Positions 34,301-43,054 of a stretch of DNA of 64,000 nucleotides are shown in pieces; the first letter of the stretch is position 1, and the number at the start of each line of letters is the position of its first letter. Location of the stretch: positions 62,001-126,000 of the forward strand of contig NZ_QRGA01000009.1 in the NCBI RefSeq assembly GCF_003367175.1, in the 5' to 3' direction. This DNA is from Trinickia dinghuensis. GTDB taxonomy: Bacteria; Pseudomonadota; Gammaproteobacteria; Burkholderiales; Burkholderiaceae. The notes beneath the pieces are model-generated. The model did not search any database and was not told the origin of the DNA. It was given only the letters and a program-made list of their open reading frames with translations. Made by a program: the position numbers and the translations under genes.

Positions 34301-35263
34301 TCAATGCAAAGTAGAGAGGTAGGCCGACAGCGCAGCCGCGTCCGAAGCGGAGAGCGCGATCGACGGCATCAGGGAGCCAGGCTTGATGCGCTGCGCGTGC
34401 TCGATCCAATCGAGTTGATGCGCCGGGGTATTCGTTGTTTGCCCCGCCGCGATCAAGCGGCGCGAGGCGAGATGCGTCAGATCGGGCGCCTGCATCCCCG
34501 CGGCCGGCGTGCCGCGCACCGAATGGCATCCCGCGCAGCGCTCGCCGAAGATATGCTGGCCCGTGCGCGCATCGGGCGTCGTCACCGGCTGTGCGCCGCC
34601 GCGCTGCGCATCGGCCCACGCATCGAATTCGGCCCGCGGCTGCGCGACCACTTCGAAGGCCATGTGCGCGTGCTGCACGCCGCAGAACTGCGAGCACTGC
34701 CCGCGATAAACGCCGGGCGTATCGGCTTCGATCCATTGCTCGTTCGTCTGGCCGGGGATCATTTCCGTCTTGCCGGCGAGCTGCGGGGCCCAGAACGTGT
34801 GGATGACGTCGGCGCTTCTCAGCTCGACGCGCACCGGCACGCCGACCGGAATGTGAATCTCGTTTGCGGTGACGAACGCACGCGACGAATCCGCGGCATC
34901 GGTGTATTCGATCTTCCACCACCAGTCATACGACGTGACGTCGATCGTCATCAAGGGGTCGTGCGCCGGCGACGCGACCGATTCGAGCGTCGTCATCGCG
35001 TAGACGAGCGCGGCAAAGAGCGCGATCGACGAAATACCCGTGCCGATGACGATCCAATTCATCCCGCCGGTGTCGGGAGGCAACTTGTCCTCGGTGCCGG
35101 CGGGAGATTTGGGGCGGCGCCGGGCCAGCGCGCCGACGAGCAGGATCGCGATGATGAGCATCACCGCGCAGACGAGCCCGATCAGCGCCCAGCCGAGCTT
35201 GTATGCGGGAGCCGACGCCGGGCCGGCCGCGTGCAGCAGATATTGGAGGGGCGCCGCGCTCAT
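34301..35263 (-). CDS. coxB: Cytochrome c oxidase subunit II with fused cytochrome c
   Basis: This 320-residue protein has two N-terminal membrane helices, a cupredoxin domain with the CuA ligands (VIHTFWAP and the CSQFCGVQHAHM cluster at about 190-201), and a C-terminal cytochrome c domain with one heme site CAGCH at about 245. Such fused subunits define caa3-type oxidases. It is the first gene of the operon (II, I, III, small membrane protein, cytochrome), which matches the order in CoxMNOP systems, where it would be CoxM. Confidence 0.94.
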   Translation of the reverse strand: MSAAPLQYLLHAAGPASAPAYKLGWALIGLVCAVMLIIAILLVGALARRRPKSPAGTEDKLPPDTGGMNWIVIGTGISSIALFAALVYAMTTLESVASPAHDPLMTIDVTSYDWWWKIEYTDAADSSRAFVTANEIHIPVGVPVRVELRSADVIHTFWAPQLAGKTEMIPGQTNEQWIEADTPGVYRGQCSQFCGVQHAHMAFEVVAQPRAEFDAWADAQRGGAQPVTTPDARTGQHIFGERCAGCHSVRGTPAAGMQAPDLTHLASRRLIAAGQTTNTPAHQLDWIEHAQRIKPGSLMPSIALSASDAAALSAYLSTLH

Positions 35264-35275
35264 CGTGTCGTTCGC

Positions 35276-35545
35276 TCAGCCGGCGATTCCGCTCAAGCCG
35301 TTATCGCTGTCTCCGGCCGGGCTCTTTGCACTGCTTTTCGACCCGTCACTGGGCGTGTCGTCGCTGCCGCCGCCGTCCTCGCTCGCCCCGCCCTCGCCCG
35401 GCTTTGGAGAGGGCTTCGGATCGATTCGCGTGGCGCCGCCCACCGCGGGCGGATCGCTCGCGGGGAACGTCTCGTCCACACCGTGATCGATGCGCTCTTC
35501 TTCATGGTTCGCTTCGCTATGTCGCTTACTGCTTCCGGTAGACAT
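35276..35545 (-). CDS. Small hydrophilic protein with DETFPASDPPA motif
   Basis: This 89-residue protein carries the motif DETFPASDPPAVGG at about 25-38, characteristic of a family of small acidic proteins common in proteobacteria with no known function. The rest is Ser/Gly/Asp-rich and probably disordered. The ATG at 35545 has GGAGG seven bases upstream. It stands just ahead of the oxidase operon on the same strand (12 bases), so it may be its first gene. Confidence 0.75.
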   Translation of the reverse strand: MSTGSSKRHSEANHEEERIDHGVDETFPASDPPAVGGATRIDPKPSPKPGEGGASEDGGGSDDTPSDGSKSSAKSPAGDSDNGLSGIAG

Positions 35546-35685
35546 GGCATACCCTCCGCAACGCGTGGAAACCAGCGTTGCCATGCAAAGGCTATGCCCG
35601 AACCTTTCGGAACGTGCCGCGTTTCCGACCCTGTTCCGGGTATGCCGTTTGCAAACGGTCGATTAGTTTTTGATGGCGACCTCTC

Positions 35686-36861
35686 ATGCCCGAAGCCGAC
35701 CCACCTTCCCACGAAGACAACCGCGATCCATCCCACGACGAGCGCGGTCGGAGCGACGCCAAGCGCAATGGCAATGGCAATGGCAATGGCAATGGCGACG
35801 ACGACAACGACAACGACGACGGCAAGCCGCGCAGCAAAAAGCTGCTGATCATTCTGGCCGTCGTTGTCGTATTGCTCGTGATCGTTGCATTCGTCTGGTG
35901 GTTCATGACACGCAATCAAGTCAGCACCGACGATGCTTATACCGATGGCAATGCCGTCACGATTGCGCCGAAAGTCGCGGGCTATGTCGTCAAGCTCGCC
36001 GTCAACGACAACGTCTATGTCCACAAGGGCGACGTGCTCGTCGAAATCGATCCGCGCGAATATCGCGCGCAGGTCGACGATGCCCGCGCGCAATTGGGGC
36101 TGGCGTTGGCGCAATTGCAAACGGCACAGGTCGGACTCGATATCGCGCGCGTTCGCTATCCCGCCGAATATCGGCAAGCGCAGGCCCAGACGGCAACCGC
36201 GCGGGCCGATCTGCGGCAAGCGCAAGCCTCATACGATCGGGAACACAGTGTCGATGCGCGTGCCACATCGCAGCAAAGCATCGATGCGGCCGATGCCAAG
36301 GAAGCGTCGGCACGGGCGTCCGTCAAGCAGGCACAGGCTCAGCTTTCCACCGCCTCGCTCGTCGAGCAGCAAATTCGTCAGGCGGTTGCCGCCGTCGAGG
36401 AGCGGCGTCAGCAGGTCGATCAAGCGCGCGCCAAGCTGGAGCAAGCGGATTTGAATCTCTCATGGTGCGAAGTACGCGCGCCGTCCGACGGCTGGATTAC
36501 TCGCCGCAACGTGCAACTGGGCAGCTATTTGCAGCCTGGCGCGTCGCTATTTTCGATCGTCACGCCGCAAATATGGGTCACCGCGAACTACAAGGAATCG
36601 CAGCTCGATCAAATGCGCCCGGGCGACAAAGTCAAGATCGAGGTCGACGCCTACCCGAGCCTCACTTTGCACGGCCACGTCGACAGTATTCAGCAAGGCA
36701 GCGGTTCGCGGTTTTCGGCATTTCCCGCGGAAAACGCCACCGGTAATTTCGTGAAGATCGTGCAGCGCGTACCCGTCAAGATCGTCATCGACAGCGGAAT
36801 GCCGGCCGATCGTCCATTGCCGCTCGGGCTGTCCGTCGAGCCTACCGTTTACCTGAAGTAA
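35686..36861 (+). CDS. emrA: Membrane fusion protein, EmrA/HlyD family
   Basis: This 391-residue periplasmic adaptor has one N-terminal membrane helix (about 52-73, after KKLLIILAVVVV). It is followed by biotinyl-lipoyl-like halves (STDDAYTDGNAVTIAPKVAGYV) around a helical hairpin rich in Gln/Ala, then a beta-barrel. It links the EmrB-type pump encoded next to the NodT-type outer-membrane channel. The cytoplasmic N-terminus contains an NG repeat and Asp/Asn runs encoded by a six-base repeat. Confidence 0.93.
   Translation: MPEADPPSHEDNRDPSHDERGRSDAKRNGNGNGNGNGDDDNDNDDGKPRSKKLLIILAVVVVLLVIVAFVWWFMTRNQVSTDDAYTDGNAVTIAPKVAGYVVKLAVNDNVYVHKGDVLVEIDPREYRAQVDDARAQLGLALAQLQTAQVGLDIARVRYPAEYRQAQAQTATARADLRQAQASYDREHSVDARATSQQSIDAADAKEASARASVKQAQAQLSTASLVEQQIRQAVAAVEERRQQVDQARAKLEQADLNLSWCEVRAPSDGWITRRNVQLGSYLQPGASLFSIVTPQIWVTANYKESQLDQMRPGDKVKIEVDAYPSLTLHGHVDSIQQGSGSRFSAFPAENATGNFVKIVQRVPVKIVIDSGMPADRPLPLGLSVEPTVYLK
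35767..35796 (+). repeat. Five tandem copies of AATGGC within emrA
   Basis: Five exact AATGGC units encode Asn-Gly repeats in the cytoplasmic tail of the membrane fusion protein. Because the unit is six bases, copy-number change would lengthen the tail without shifting the frame. Confidence 0.8.
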
Positions 36862-36882
36862 CGCGACCGCATCGATCGAGCC

Positions 36883-38448
36883 ATGGCGAACGAGAACTGG
36901 CACCCCACCGCGAACCCTTGGGTCATCGCCGTCGTCGTGACGCTGGCCGCGTTCATGGAAGTGCTCGATACGACGATCGTCAACGTCGCATTGCCGCATA
37001 TCGCCGGCACGATGTCGGCGAGCTACGACCAAGCGACTTGGACACTCACGTCGTATCTCGTCGCGAACGGCATCGTCTTGCCGATCTCGGCGTTCTTCGC
37101 GCGCCTGCTGGGACGAAAGCGCTACTTTCTGCTTTGCATCGCCGCGTTCACGGTGTGCTCGTTCCTCTGCGGAATCGCGACGAACCTCGGCGAACTCATC
37201 GTCTTTCGCATCGCACAAGGCTTTTTCGGCGGCGGCCTGCAGCCGAACCAGCAATCGATCATCCTCGACACGTTCCCGCCGGCCCAGCGCTCGCGCGCGT
37301 TTTCGATTTCGGCCGTCGCGATCGTCGTCGCACCGGTGCTCGGGCCCACGCTCGGCGGTTGGATCACCGACCACTTTTCGTGGCGCTGGGTGTTCTTGCT
37401 CAACGTTCCCGTCGGCATTCTCACGACGCTTGCCGTGCAGCAACTCGTCGAAGATCCGCCCTGGGCACGCGTCCAGCACAAAAAGCTGTCGATCGACTAC
37501 ATCGGTATCGGGCTGCTGGCCGTCGGGCTCGGCTGCCTGCAAGTCATGCTCGATCGCGGAGAAGACGAGGATTGGCTCGGATCGCCGTTCATTCGCGTAT
37601 TCGCCGTGCTGGCAGCGCTCGGGCTCGTCGGCGCGGCGGTTTGGCTCACCTATGCGCGCCATCCCGTCGTTCGGCTCACGCCGCTGCGCGATCGCAACTT
37701 CGCGCTCGGCTGCGTGGCGATGGCCGCATTCGCGATGATTCTCTACGGCAGCGCGGTGCTGATTCCGCAGTTGGCGCAGGAAAGGCTGGGCTACACGGCC
37801 ACGCTCGCCGGGCTCGTGCTCTCTCCGGGCGCGGTGCTGATCACACTCGAGATACCGATCGTCAGCAAGCTCATGCCACACCTCGAGACGCGCTTTTTCA
37901 TCGGCTTCGGCTTCGCGCTGCTGGCGAGCGCGATGGCCTACGCGCACACGCTCACCCCCGACATCGACTACAAGACCTTAGTGCTGATGCGATGCTCGCA
38001 GTCGGTCGCGATCGGGTGCCTGTTCGTGCCGACGACGGCGCTCGCCTATCTGAGCGTGCCGCGCGACCTGAACAACGACGCATCGGCGCTCTTTACGATG
38101 TTTCGCAACGTCGCGGGATCGATCGGGATTTCCGTGTCGACGGCGCTCATTCGAGAGCGCGCACAAGCGCGGATGGCCCATTTGTCCGCCAATATGACGC
38201 CGCTGTCGCAGAACTTCAACGATGCCGTGCACGCACGCGCGGCAACGATCGCTTCGCTGACGGGAGCGCCGCCCTCCCAAGCGATGCAGACCGCTACCGG
38301 CATGATGTACCAAACGTTCATCGCCCAAGCGCAGATCCTCGCCTATGTCGACGTGTTCGCGATGCTGGCCATTCTTTGCGCGCTATGCGTGCCGCTCATG
38401 TTCTTCTTTTCGCCCGTAAAAGCCGCGGGCGGCGGCGGAGGGCATTGA
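36883..38448 (+). CDS. emrB: Multidrug MFS transporter, DHA2/EmrB type
   Basis: This 521-residue inner-membrane transporter has fourteen predicted helices. Typical features are EVLDTTIVNVALPHIAGTM in helix 1, GRKRYFLLC in the helix 2-3 loop, and motif C in VVAPVLGPTLGGWI. It would use the proton gradient to pump drugs or metabolites through the EmrA and NodT partners encoded on either side. It starts 21 bases after emrA. Confidence 0.95.
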   Translation: MANENWHPTANPWVIAVVVTLAAFMEVLDTTIVNVALPHIAGTMSASYDQATWTLTSYLVANGIVLPISAFFARLLGRKRYFLLCIAAFTVCSFLCGIATNLGELIVFRIAQGFFGGGLQPNQQSIILDTFPPAQRSRAFSISAVAIVVAPVLGPTLGGWITDHFSWRWVFLLNVPVGILTTLAVQQLVEDPPWARVQHKKLSIDYIGIGLLAVGLGCLQVMLDRGEDEDWLGSPFIRVFAVLAALGLVGAAVWLTYARHPVVRLTPLRDRNFALGCVAMAAFAMILYGSAVLIPQLAQERLGYTATLAGLVLSPGAVLITLEIPIVSKLMPHLETRFFIGFGFALLASAMAYAHTLTPDIDYKTLVLMRCSQSVAIGCLFVPTTALAYLSVPRDLNNDASALFTMFRNVAGSIGISVSTALIRERAQARMAHLSANMTPLSQNFNDAVHARAATIASLTGAPPSQAMQTATGMMYQTFIAQAQILAYVDVFAMLAILCALCVPLMFFFSPVKAAGGGGGH

Positions 38449-38449
38449 G

Positions 38450-40102
38450 ATGCGGATACGCACGCCACGCGCTTTCCATGCTTTCTTCTTTGTCCCTGCG
38501 TGCATCCGTCACATCGTAGGTGCGCACAGCGCCCGACTGGCCTGTTCGCTGGCTGTCTGCATGCTGACGGCTTGCACCGTCGGCCCGGACTTCCGTCCGC
38601 CGCAGGCGCATGCGCCGGATAGCTGGCACGACCTCGCGCGCGCCAAGGCCTCCGTCGTGCCCAGCGTCAATGCAGCGAGCGATGCCGAGGCGACATCGAA
38701 GCCCGCGATCGTCGTAGACAGCGACCCCGATCCGCAATGGTGGCGCACCTTTCACGATCCCACGCTCGATGCGTTGATCGACCGAGCGCGTGCCGGCAAC
38801 CTCGATCTTCAGCAAGCGGTCTTGCGTATCGTCGAAGCGCGGACACAAATGCAATCGGCGGCGGCTCAGGGCCTGCCGAGCCTGCGCGCCAGCGCGAGCG
38901 ACAAACGGGAACAGCTCGGCCTGAAGGGCTTTCTGCAATCGAATGGGGTCTACAGCCAAGTCGATCAGCTCGGCGCGCCGAATTCTCCCGTCAACTCGAT
39001 CGCACCGGGCGCCGGCCCGGCACTGCAGAAGCAAGCGAACAACGTCCTCGGCGAGCTGACCTCGCCCGTCAATCTCTGGCAAGCCGGGTTCGACGCTTCT
39101 TGGGAGCTAGATCTGTTCGGCCGCGTGCGCCGCTCCGTGGAAGCCGCTTCGGCCAATGTCGATGCGGCCCGCGAAAGCCGTAACGATGCCTTGCTTTCGC
39201 TCGAGGCGGAAGTGGCGCAGACCTATCTGCAGTTACGCGGGGCACAAGCTTCACGCGATATCGCCGCGCATCTCGTCGACGACGCGCGCGACACGCTTGC
39301 GTTGACTCAAAGCCAAGCCAAGGTGGGCCTCGCCAGCGCACTCGACGTCAAGCAAGCCGCCGCCGCGCTCGCGCAAGCCCAAGCGAACGTCGCGCCGTTC
39401 GACGGCCAAATCGCGCAAGCCGCCAACGGACTATCGCTGCTGGTCGGCGCCGAGCCCGGCGCACTCGACGCGCAGCTGATGCGGAAGGCGCCGCTACCGC
39501 CTTTGCCTCCGCGGATTGCTGTCGGTCTGCCGTCGACGCTCGCGCGGCGGCGCCCCGACATTCGCCAAGCCGAGGCTCGATTGCATGCGGCAACGGCCAA
39601 CGTCGGGGTTGCGGTGGCGCAGTTCTATCCCGACATCACGCTGACAGGACAAGTCGGCACGCGTGCGTCGAACGCAGCCGATCTGGCGCGCTGGTCCCAC
39701 CTGTTCTACTCGTTCGGCCCGGCAATCTCGTTGCCGATATTCGAGGGCGGCCAGCTCGTCGCCAATCTTCACATGGCGAACGCAAGCCAAGCGCAAGCGG
39801 CGCTGGCCTATCGTCAAGCCGTGCTCGTCGCACTGCGCGACGTCGACAACGCGCTCGCCGTCTATCGCACCGACCTCGCGCACCGCGACGCGCTCTCGAC
39901 AGCGGTCGATACGCAACGCAGCGCCTTCGACCTTGCAAGTGAACGCTATGCGAAAGGTTTCGTAAGTTTCGTCGACGTGCTCGACGCCCAGCGGCAATTG
40001 TCGCAAGTGCGCGCGCAATACGTACAAGCGCAAACGCAAGTCGAGACGGATCTCGTCGCGCTCTACAAAGCATTGGGCGGCGGCTGGCAGGATGCGGCAT
40101 AG
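38450..40102 (+). CDS. NodT-family outer-membrane efflux lipoprotein
   Basis: This 550-residue protein has a lipoprotein signal with lipobox LTAC (about 39-42) followed by TVGPDFRPP, the standard start of NodT/OprM proteins. Two copies of the efflux-channel repeat follow, containing AEVAQTYLQLRGAQ and LARRRPDIRQAEARLHAATA. It starts directly after emrB. It forms the trimeric channel through the outer membrane for the tripartite pump. Confidence 0.94.
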   Translation: MRIRTPRAFHAFFFVPACIRHIVGAHSARLACSLAVCMLTACTVGPDFRPPQAHAPDSWHDLARAKASVVPSVNAASDAEATSKPAIVVDSDPDPQWWRTFHDPTLDALIDRARAGNLDLQQAVLRIVEARTQMQSAAAQGLPSLRASASDKREQLGLKGFLQSNGVYSQVDQLGAPNSPVNSIAPGAGPALQKQANNVLGELTSPVNLWQAGFDASWELDLFGRVRRSVEAASANVDAARESRNDALLSLEAEVAQTYLQLRGAQASRDIAAHLVDDARDTLALTQSQAKVGLASALDVKQAAAALAQAQANVAPFDGQIAQAANGLSLLVGAEPGALDAQLMRKAPLPPLPPRIAVGLPSTLARRRPDIRQAEARLHAATANVGVAVAQFYPDITLTGQVGTRASNAADLARWSHLFYSFGPAISLPIFEGGQLVANLHMANASQAQAALAYRQAVLVALRDVDNALAVYRTDLAHRDALSTAVDTQRSAFDLASERYAKGFVSFVDVLDAQRQLSQVRAQYVQAQTQVETDLVALYKALGGGWQDAA

Positions 40103-40175
40103 CGTTTGCTGAATCGTGGGACGCGGCCGCATTGGCACGCCGCGCATTCGCCCGACTCCATTCGACACGATTCCG

Positions 40176-41318
40176 ATGACGATAAGGTCCGCTACCGACC
40201 GTCCCTCGCACTATGCCGCGGCGCACGACACCGCGCCGATCGCCGCGGTGCGGGCCGATGCGTACAAGATCCCGACCGATGCCCCCGAGGCCGACGGTAC
40301 GTTCGCATGGACGCCGACCACGCTCGTCGTCGTCGAAATCGAAGCCGGCGGGTGCACGGGCCTCGGCTATACCTACACCGATGCCAGCGTGGTCCCGCTG
40401 ATACGCGAGACGCTTGCCGAGGTGCTGCTGCACGAACAGGTCAGCCGCATCGCCGCACTCACGCAGCGTCTGTGGCACAAGGTGCGCAACATCGGGCGCT
40501 CGGGGCTGTGCGCGAATGCCATTTCCGCACTCGATTTCGCGCTATGGGACCTCAACGCGACATTGCTCGGCGTGCCGCTCGTGCAGTTGCTCGGCGGTGT
40601 GTTGCGCGAACGGGTGCCGATTTACGGCAGCGGCGGGTTCACGAGTTACAGCGACGCGCAACTGCGCGATCAGCTCGCTCATTGGGTCGATGTCGACGGC
40701 TGTACCGCGGTGAAGATGAAAGTCGGCTCGGATCCGGCCCGGGATCCCTCGCGCGTAAAGGCCGCCCGAAGAGCGATCGGCGATGCCGCCTTGTTCGTCG
40801 ACGCGAACGGCGCCTTGACGGTCAACGGCGCGCTGCAATGCGCCGAGCGCTTCGCCGAATATGGCGTCGCCTGGTTCGAGGAGCCGGTTTCGTCCGACGA
40901 TCTCGACGGCATGCGCCGGGTGCGCAATGCCGCACCGGCAATCATGGACATCGCCGCCGGCGAATACGCGTACAACAGCGACGATTTTCGCCGAATGCTC
41001 CAAGCGCAAGCGGTCGATGTGCTGCAAGCCGATGCGACGCGCTGCGGCGGCGTGACCGGTTTCATGCAGGCGTCGCAGATCTGCGATGCCTGGCACATGC
41101 CGCTGTCCGCGCATTGCGCCCCCGCGCTGCACCGCCATTTGGCGGCGGCCGCCCCTCGTCTGCGCCACATCGAATGGTTCCACGACCACGTACGGATCGA
41201 ATCGATGCTGTTCGACGGCGCGCCGAAACCGAATCGCGGCACGATCGCACCCGACCTCTCCCGCCCCGGCTGCGGGCTCGAGTTCAAGCGAGCCGACGCC
41301 GAGCCTTTCGCACTTTGA
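40176..41318 (+). CDS. Enolase-superfamily enzyme, mandelate racemase type
   Basis: This 380-residue enzyme has an enolase N-terminal capping domain and a TIM barrel. Catalytic residues visible are K180 and K182 (AVKMKVG), metal ligands D209 (VDANG), E235 (WFEEPV) and E263 (AGEYAYN), D286 and H313 (SAHCAP). The Lys-x-Lys plus His arrangement is that of the mandelate racemase subgroup, which includes sugar-acid dehydratases. Substrate cannot be read from sequence; a sugar acid is plausible. The ATG at 40176 is preferred over an upstream GTG at 40116. It lies 73 bases after the efflux operon and directly before the membrane protein and dehydrogenase genes. Confidence 0.88.
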   Translation: MTIRSATDRPSHYAAAHDTAPIAAVRADAYKIPTDAPEADGTFAWTPTTLVVVEIEAGGCTGLGYTYTDASVVPLIRETLAEVLLHEQVSRIAALTQRLWHKVRNIGRSGLCANAISALDFALWDLNATLLGVPLVQLLGGVLRERVPIYGSGGFTSYSDAQLRDQLAHWVDVDGCTAVKMKVGSDPARDPSRVKAARRAIGDAALFVDANGALTVNGALQCAERFAEYGVAWFEEPVSSDDLDGMRRVRNAAPAIMDIAAGEYAYNSDDFRRMLQAQAVDVLQADATRCGGVTGFMQASQICDAWHMPLSAHCAPALHRHLAAAAPRLRHIEWFHDHVRIESMLFDGAPKPNRGTIAPDLSRPGCGLEFKRADAEPFAL

Positions 41319-41334
41319 ACGGAGACACGCACCG

Positions 41335-42339
41335 ATGAATCGCACGGCCAGCGGTATCGTCACGGCTTTGGGCGTCTTCGCGGGCGCCGCGACCGCGGCA
41401 GCCGTCTTCAAGACCGCGTCGTCGAGCGGGAACGACAACAACAGCGGTCGCGGCAGCAATACTTCGCGTACTCCGCGCGATGCGCTTGCCAAGGGCTCGC
41501 CACGCGTGATCGGCAAAGGCGCGCAACTCGACGCGCACATTCACGCCGCGCGGGCGTTCAATCGAAGTTCAGCGCTGCTCGCCTGGTCGGCGCTCGCCGA
41601 TTCGGCCGTCGAGCACTATCGCGGCTCGTTCGAGAATCGCGCGATGTACACGCCGCTCGTTCTCGGCACGCTTTCGCTCCTAGCCGGCATTCATGGCGGA
41701 GCCGATCACATCGGCAGCCGTCATCCCGTACGCAACGCGATCTATCTGGCCGCCGCCGGTGTCGGTGTCGCGGGTACCGGCTTCCATCTTTACAACGTCA
41801 CGAAACGTCCAGGCGGGTTCAGTTGGCACAACTTCTTTTACGGCGCACCGCTCGGAGCGCCCGCGGCGCTGCTGCTGTCGGGCGCATTGGGCGCCGTCGG
41901 CGAACGGCTGCGCGACGAGCCCGCGCACGATCCGCAACTCGCCGGCATGCCGGCGGGCAAAGCGCTCGCGCTGCTTGCGGCGATCGGCATGGCGGGCACG
42001 GTGGCCGAAGTTTCGTTGCTCCATTTCCGTGGCGCCTTTCAGCATCGCGCGATGTACGCGCCCGTGACCATACCGCCGATCGCCGCGGGCCTGCTTGCCT
42101 GCGCGGCGCTGGCACCGCCGAGGCCCAACTTCTGGACACGCATCTGGCTGCGCGCAACGGCTGCGCTCGGCGCGATCGGCGTCGCCTTTCATATCCGCGG
42201 CGTTGCGCGTCAACAAGGCGGCTGGCGCAATGGGTCGCAAAACGTGCTGAACGGACCGCCGATACCGGCACCGCCGAGCTTCACGGCACTGGCAACCGCC
42301 GGCCTCGCCGCCTTGCGCCTCAGAGACACCGAACGTTGA
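41335..42339 (+). CDS. Membrane protein of two similar halves, unknown function
   Basis: This 334-residue protein has about eight hydrophobic segments. The two halves share corresponding stretches: HYRGSFENRAMYTPL with HFRGAFQHRAMYAPV, and FHLYNVTKRPGGF with FHIRGVARQQGGW. This indicates an internal duplication. Conserved His and Arg near membrane borders are noteworthy. It is encoded 16 bases after the enolase-family gene and seven bases before the dehydrogenase small subunit, so it belongs to the same operon. A role in heme, quinone or electron transfer is possible but unproven. Confidence 0.75.
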   Translation: MNRTASGIVTALGVFAGAATAAAVFKTASSSGNDNNSGRGSNTSRTPRDALAKGSPRVIGKGAQLDAHIHAARAFNRSSALLAWSALADSAVEHYRGSFENRAMYTPLVLGTLSLLAGIHGGADHIGSRHPVRNAIYLAAAGVGVAGTGFHLYNVTKRPGGFSWHNFFYGAPLGAPAALLLSGALGAVGERLRDEPAHDPQLAGMPAGKALALLAAIGMAGTVAEVSLLHFRGAFQHRAMYAPVTIPPIAAGLLACAALAPPRPNFWTRIWLRATAALGAIGVAFHIRGVARQQGGWRNGSQNVLNGPPIPAPPSFTALATAGLAALRLRDTER

Positions 42340-42346
42340 GAGAACC

Positions 42347-43054
42347 ATGAGCCGATCCGATCGATCCCGCTATCCCGGCTACGATGTGCTGCTCAAACGC
42401 GACACCCCTTCGTGGGACGACGTCACGCGCGAAGTGGTCGACGCTCGCCTTGCGACGCCCAATACACCGCGCTTCTGCAACGACGCGCAATGGCGCGCGC
42501 TGAGCGCCTTATGCGCGGTTCTTGTGCCTCAGTCGTGCAGAGCGGCCTCACCCGGCGACAACGACATCAAACAAGACGATCGCCTCCGTTGGGCTGACCC
42601 TGTGGTGCCGGTCGCTGCCATCGTCGACGAAAAGCTATTCAACGATACCCGCGACGGCTATCGCGACGCACGCATGCCGCCGCTGCGCGACGCTTGGCGC
42701 GTGGGCCTCGCCGCACTCGACGTCGAGAGCCGCCGCGCCCACGATATCGCCTTCGCCGATCTTGACGAAACGAAGCAACGCGACCTCGTCGAACGAATGC
42801 AGCGGGGCGAACTGAAGGATCCCGCCTGGGAGGGCATGCCGTCCAACGTCTTCTTCGAATTGCGCGCGATGCACGATATCGCCGCTGCGTATTACTCGCA
42901 CCCGCGGGCATGGAGCGAGATCGGCTTCGGCGGACCGGCCAACCCGCGCGGCTATGTGCGGATGCAGGCGAACCGGCGAGATCCTTGGGAGGCGGCCGAG
43001 GCGAAACCCGGAGACGAAGAACGCGCCGATAAGGAGAACCGCCGTGCGCGATGA
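42347..43054 (+). CDS. Gluconate 2-dehydrogenase subunit 3 family protein
   Basis: This 235-residue protein looks like the small subunit of flavin-dependent GMC dehydrogenases (RFCNDAQWRALSALCAVLVPQ, AIVDEKLFNDTRDGYRD, FFELRAMHDIAAAYYSHP). These subunits often carry a Tat signal and escort the large subunit to the periplasm; no twin-arginine signal is clear here. Its end overlaps the start of the large subunit by 11 bases. Confidence 0.86.
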   Translation: MSRSDRSRYPGYDVLLKRDTPSWDDVTREVVDARLATPNTPRFCNDAQWRALSALCAVLVPQSCRAASPGDNDIKQDDRLRWADPVVPVAAIVDEKLFNDTRDGYRDARMPPLRDAWRVGLAALDVESRRAHDIAFADLDETKQRDLVERMQRGELKDPAWEGMPSNVFFELRAMHDIAAAYYSHPRAWSEIGFGGPANPRGYVRMQANRRDPWEAAEAKPGDEERADKENRRAR

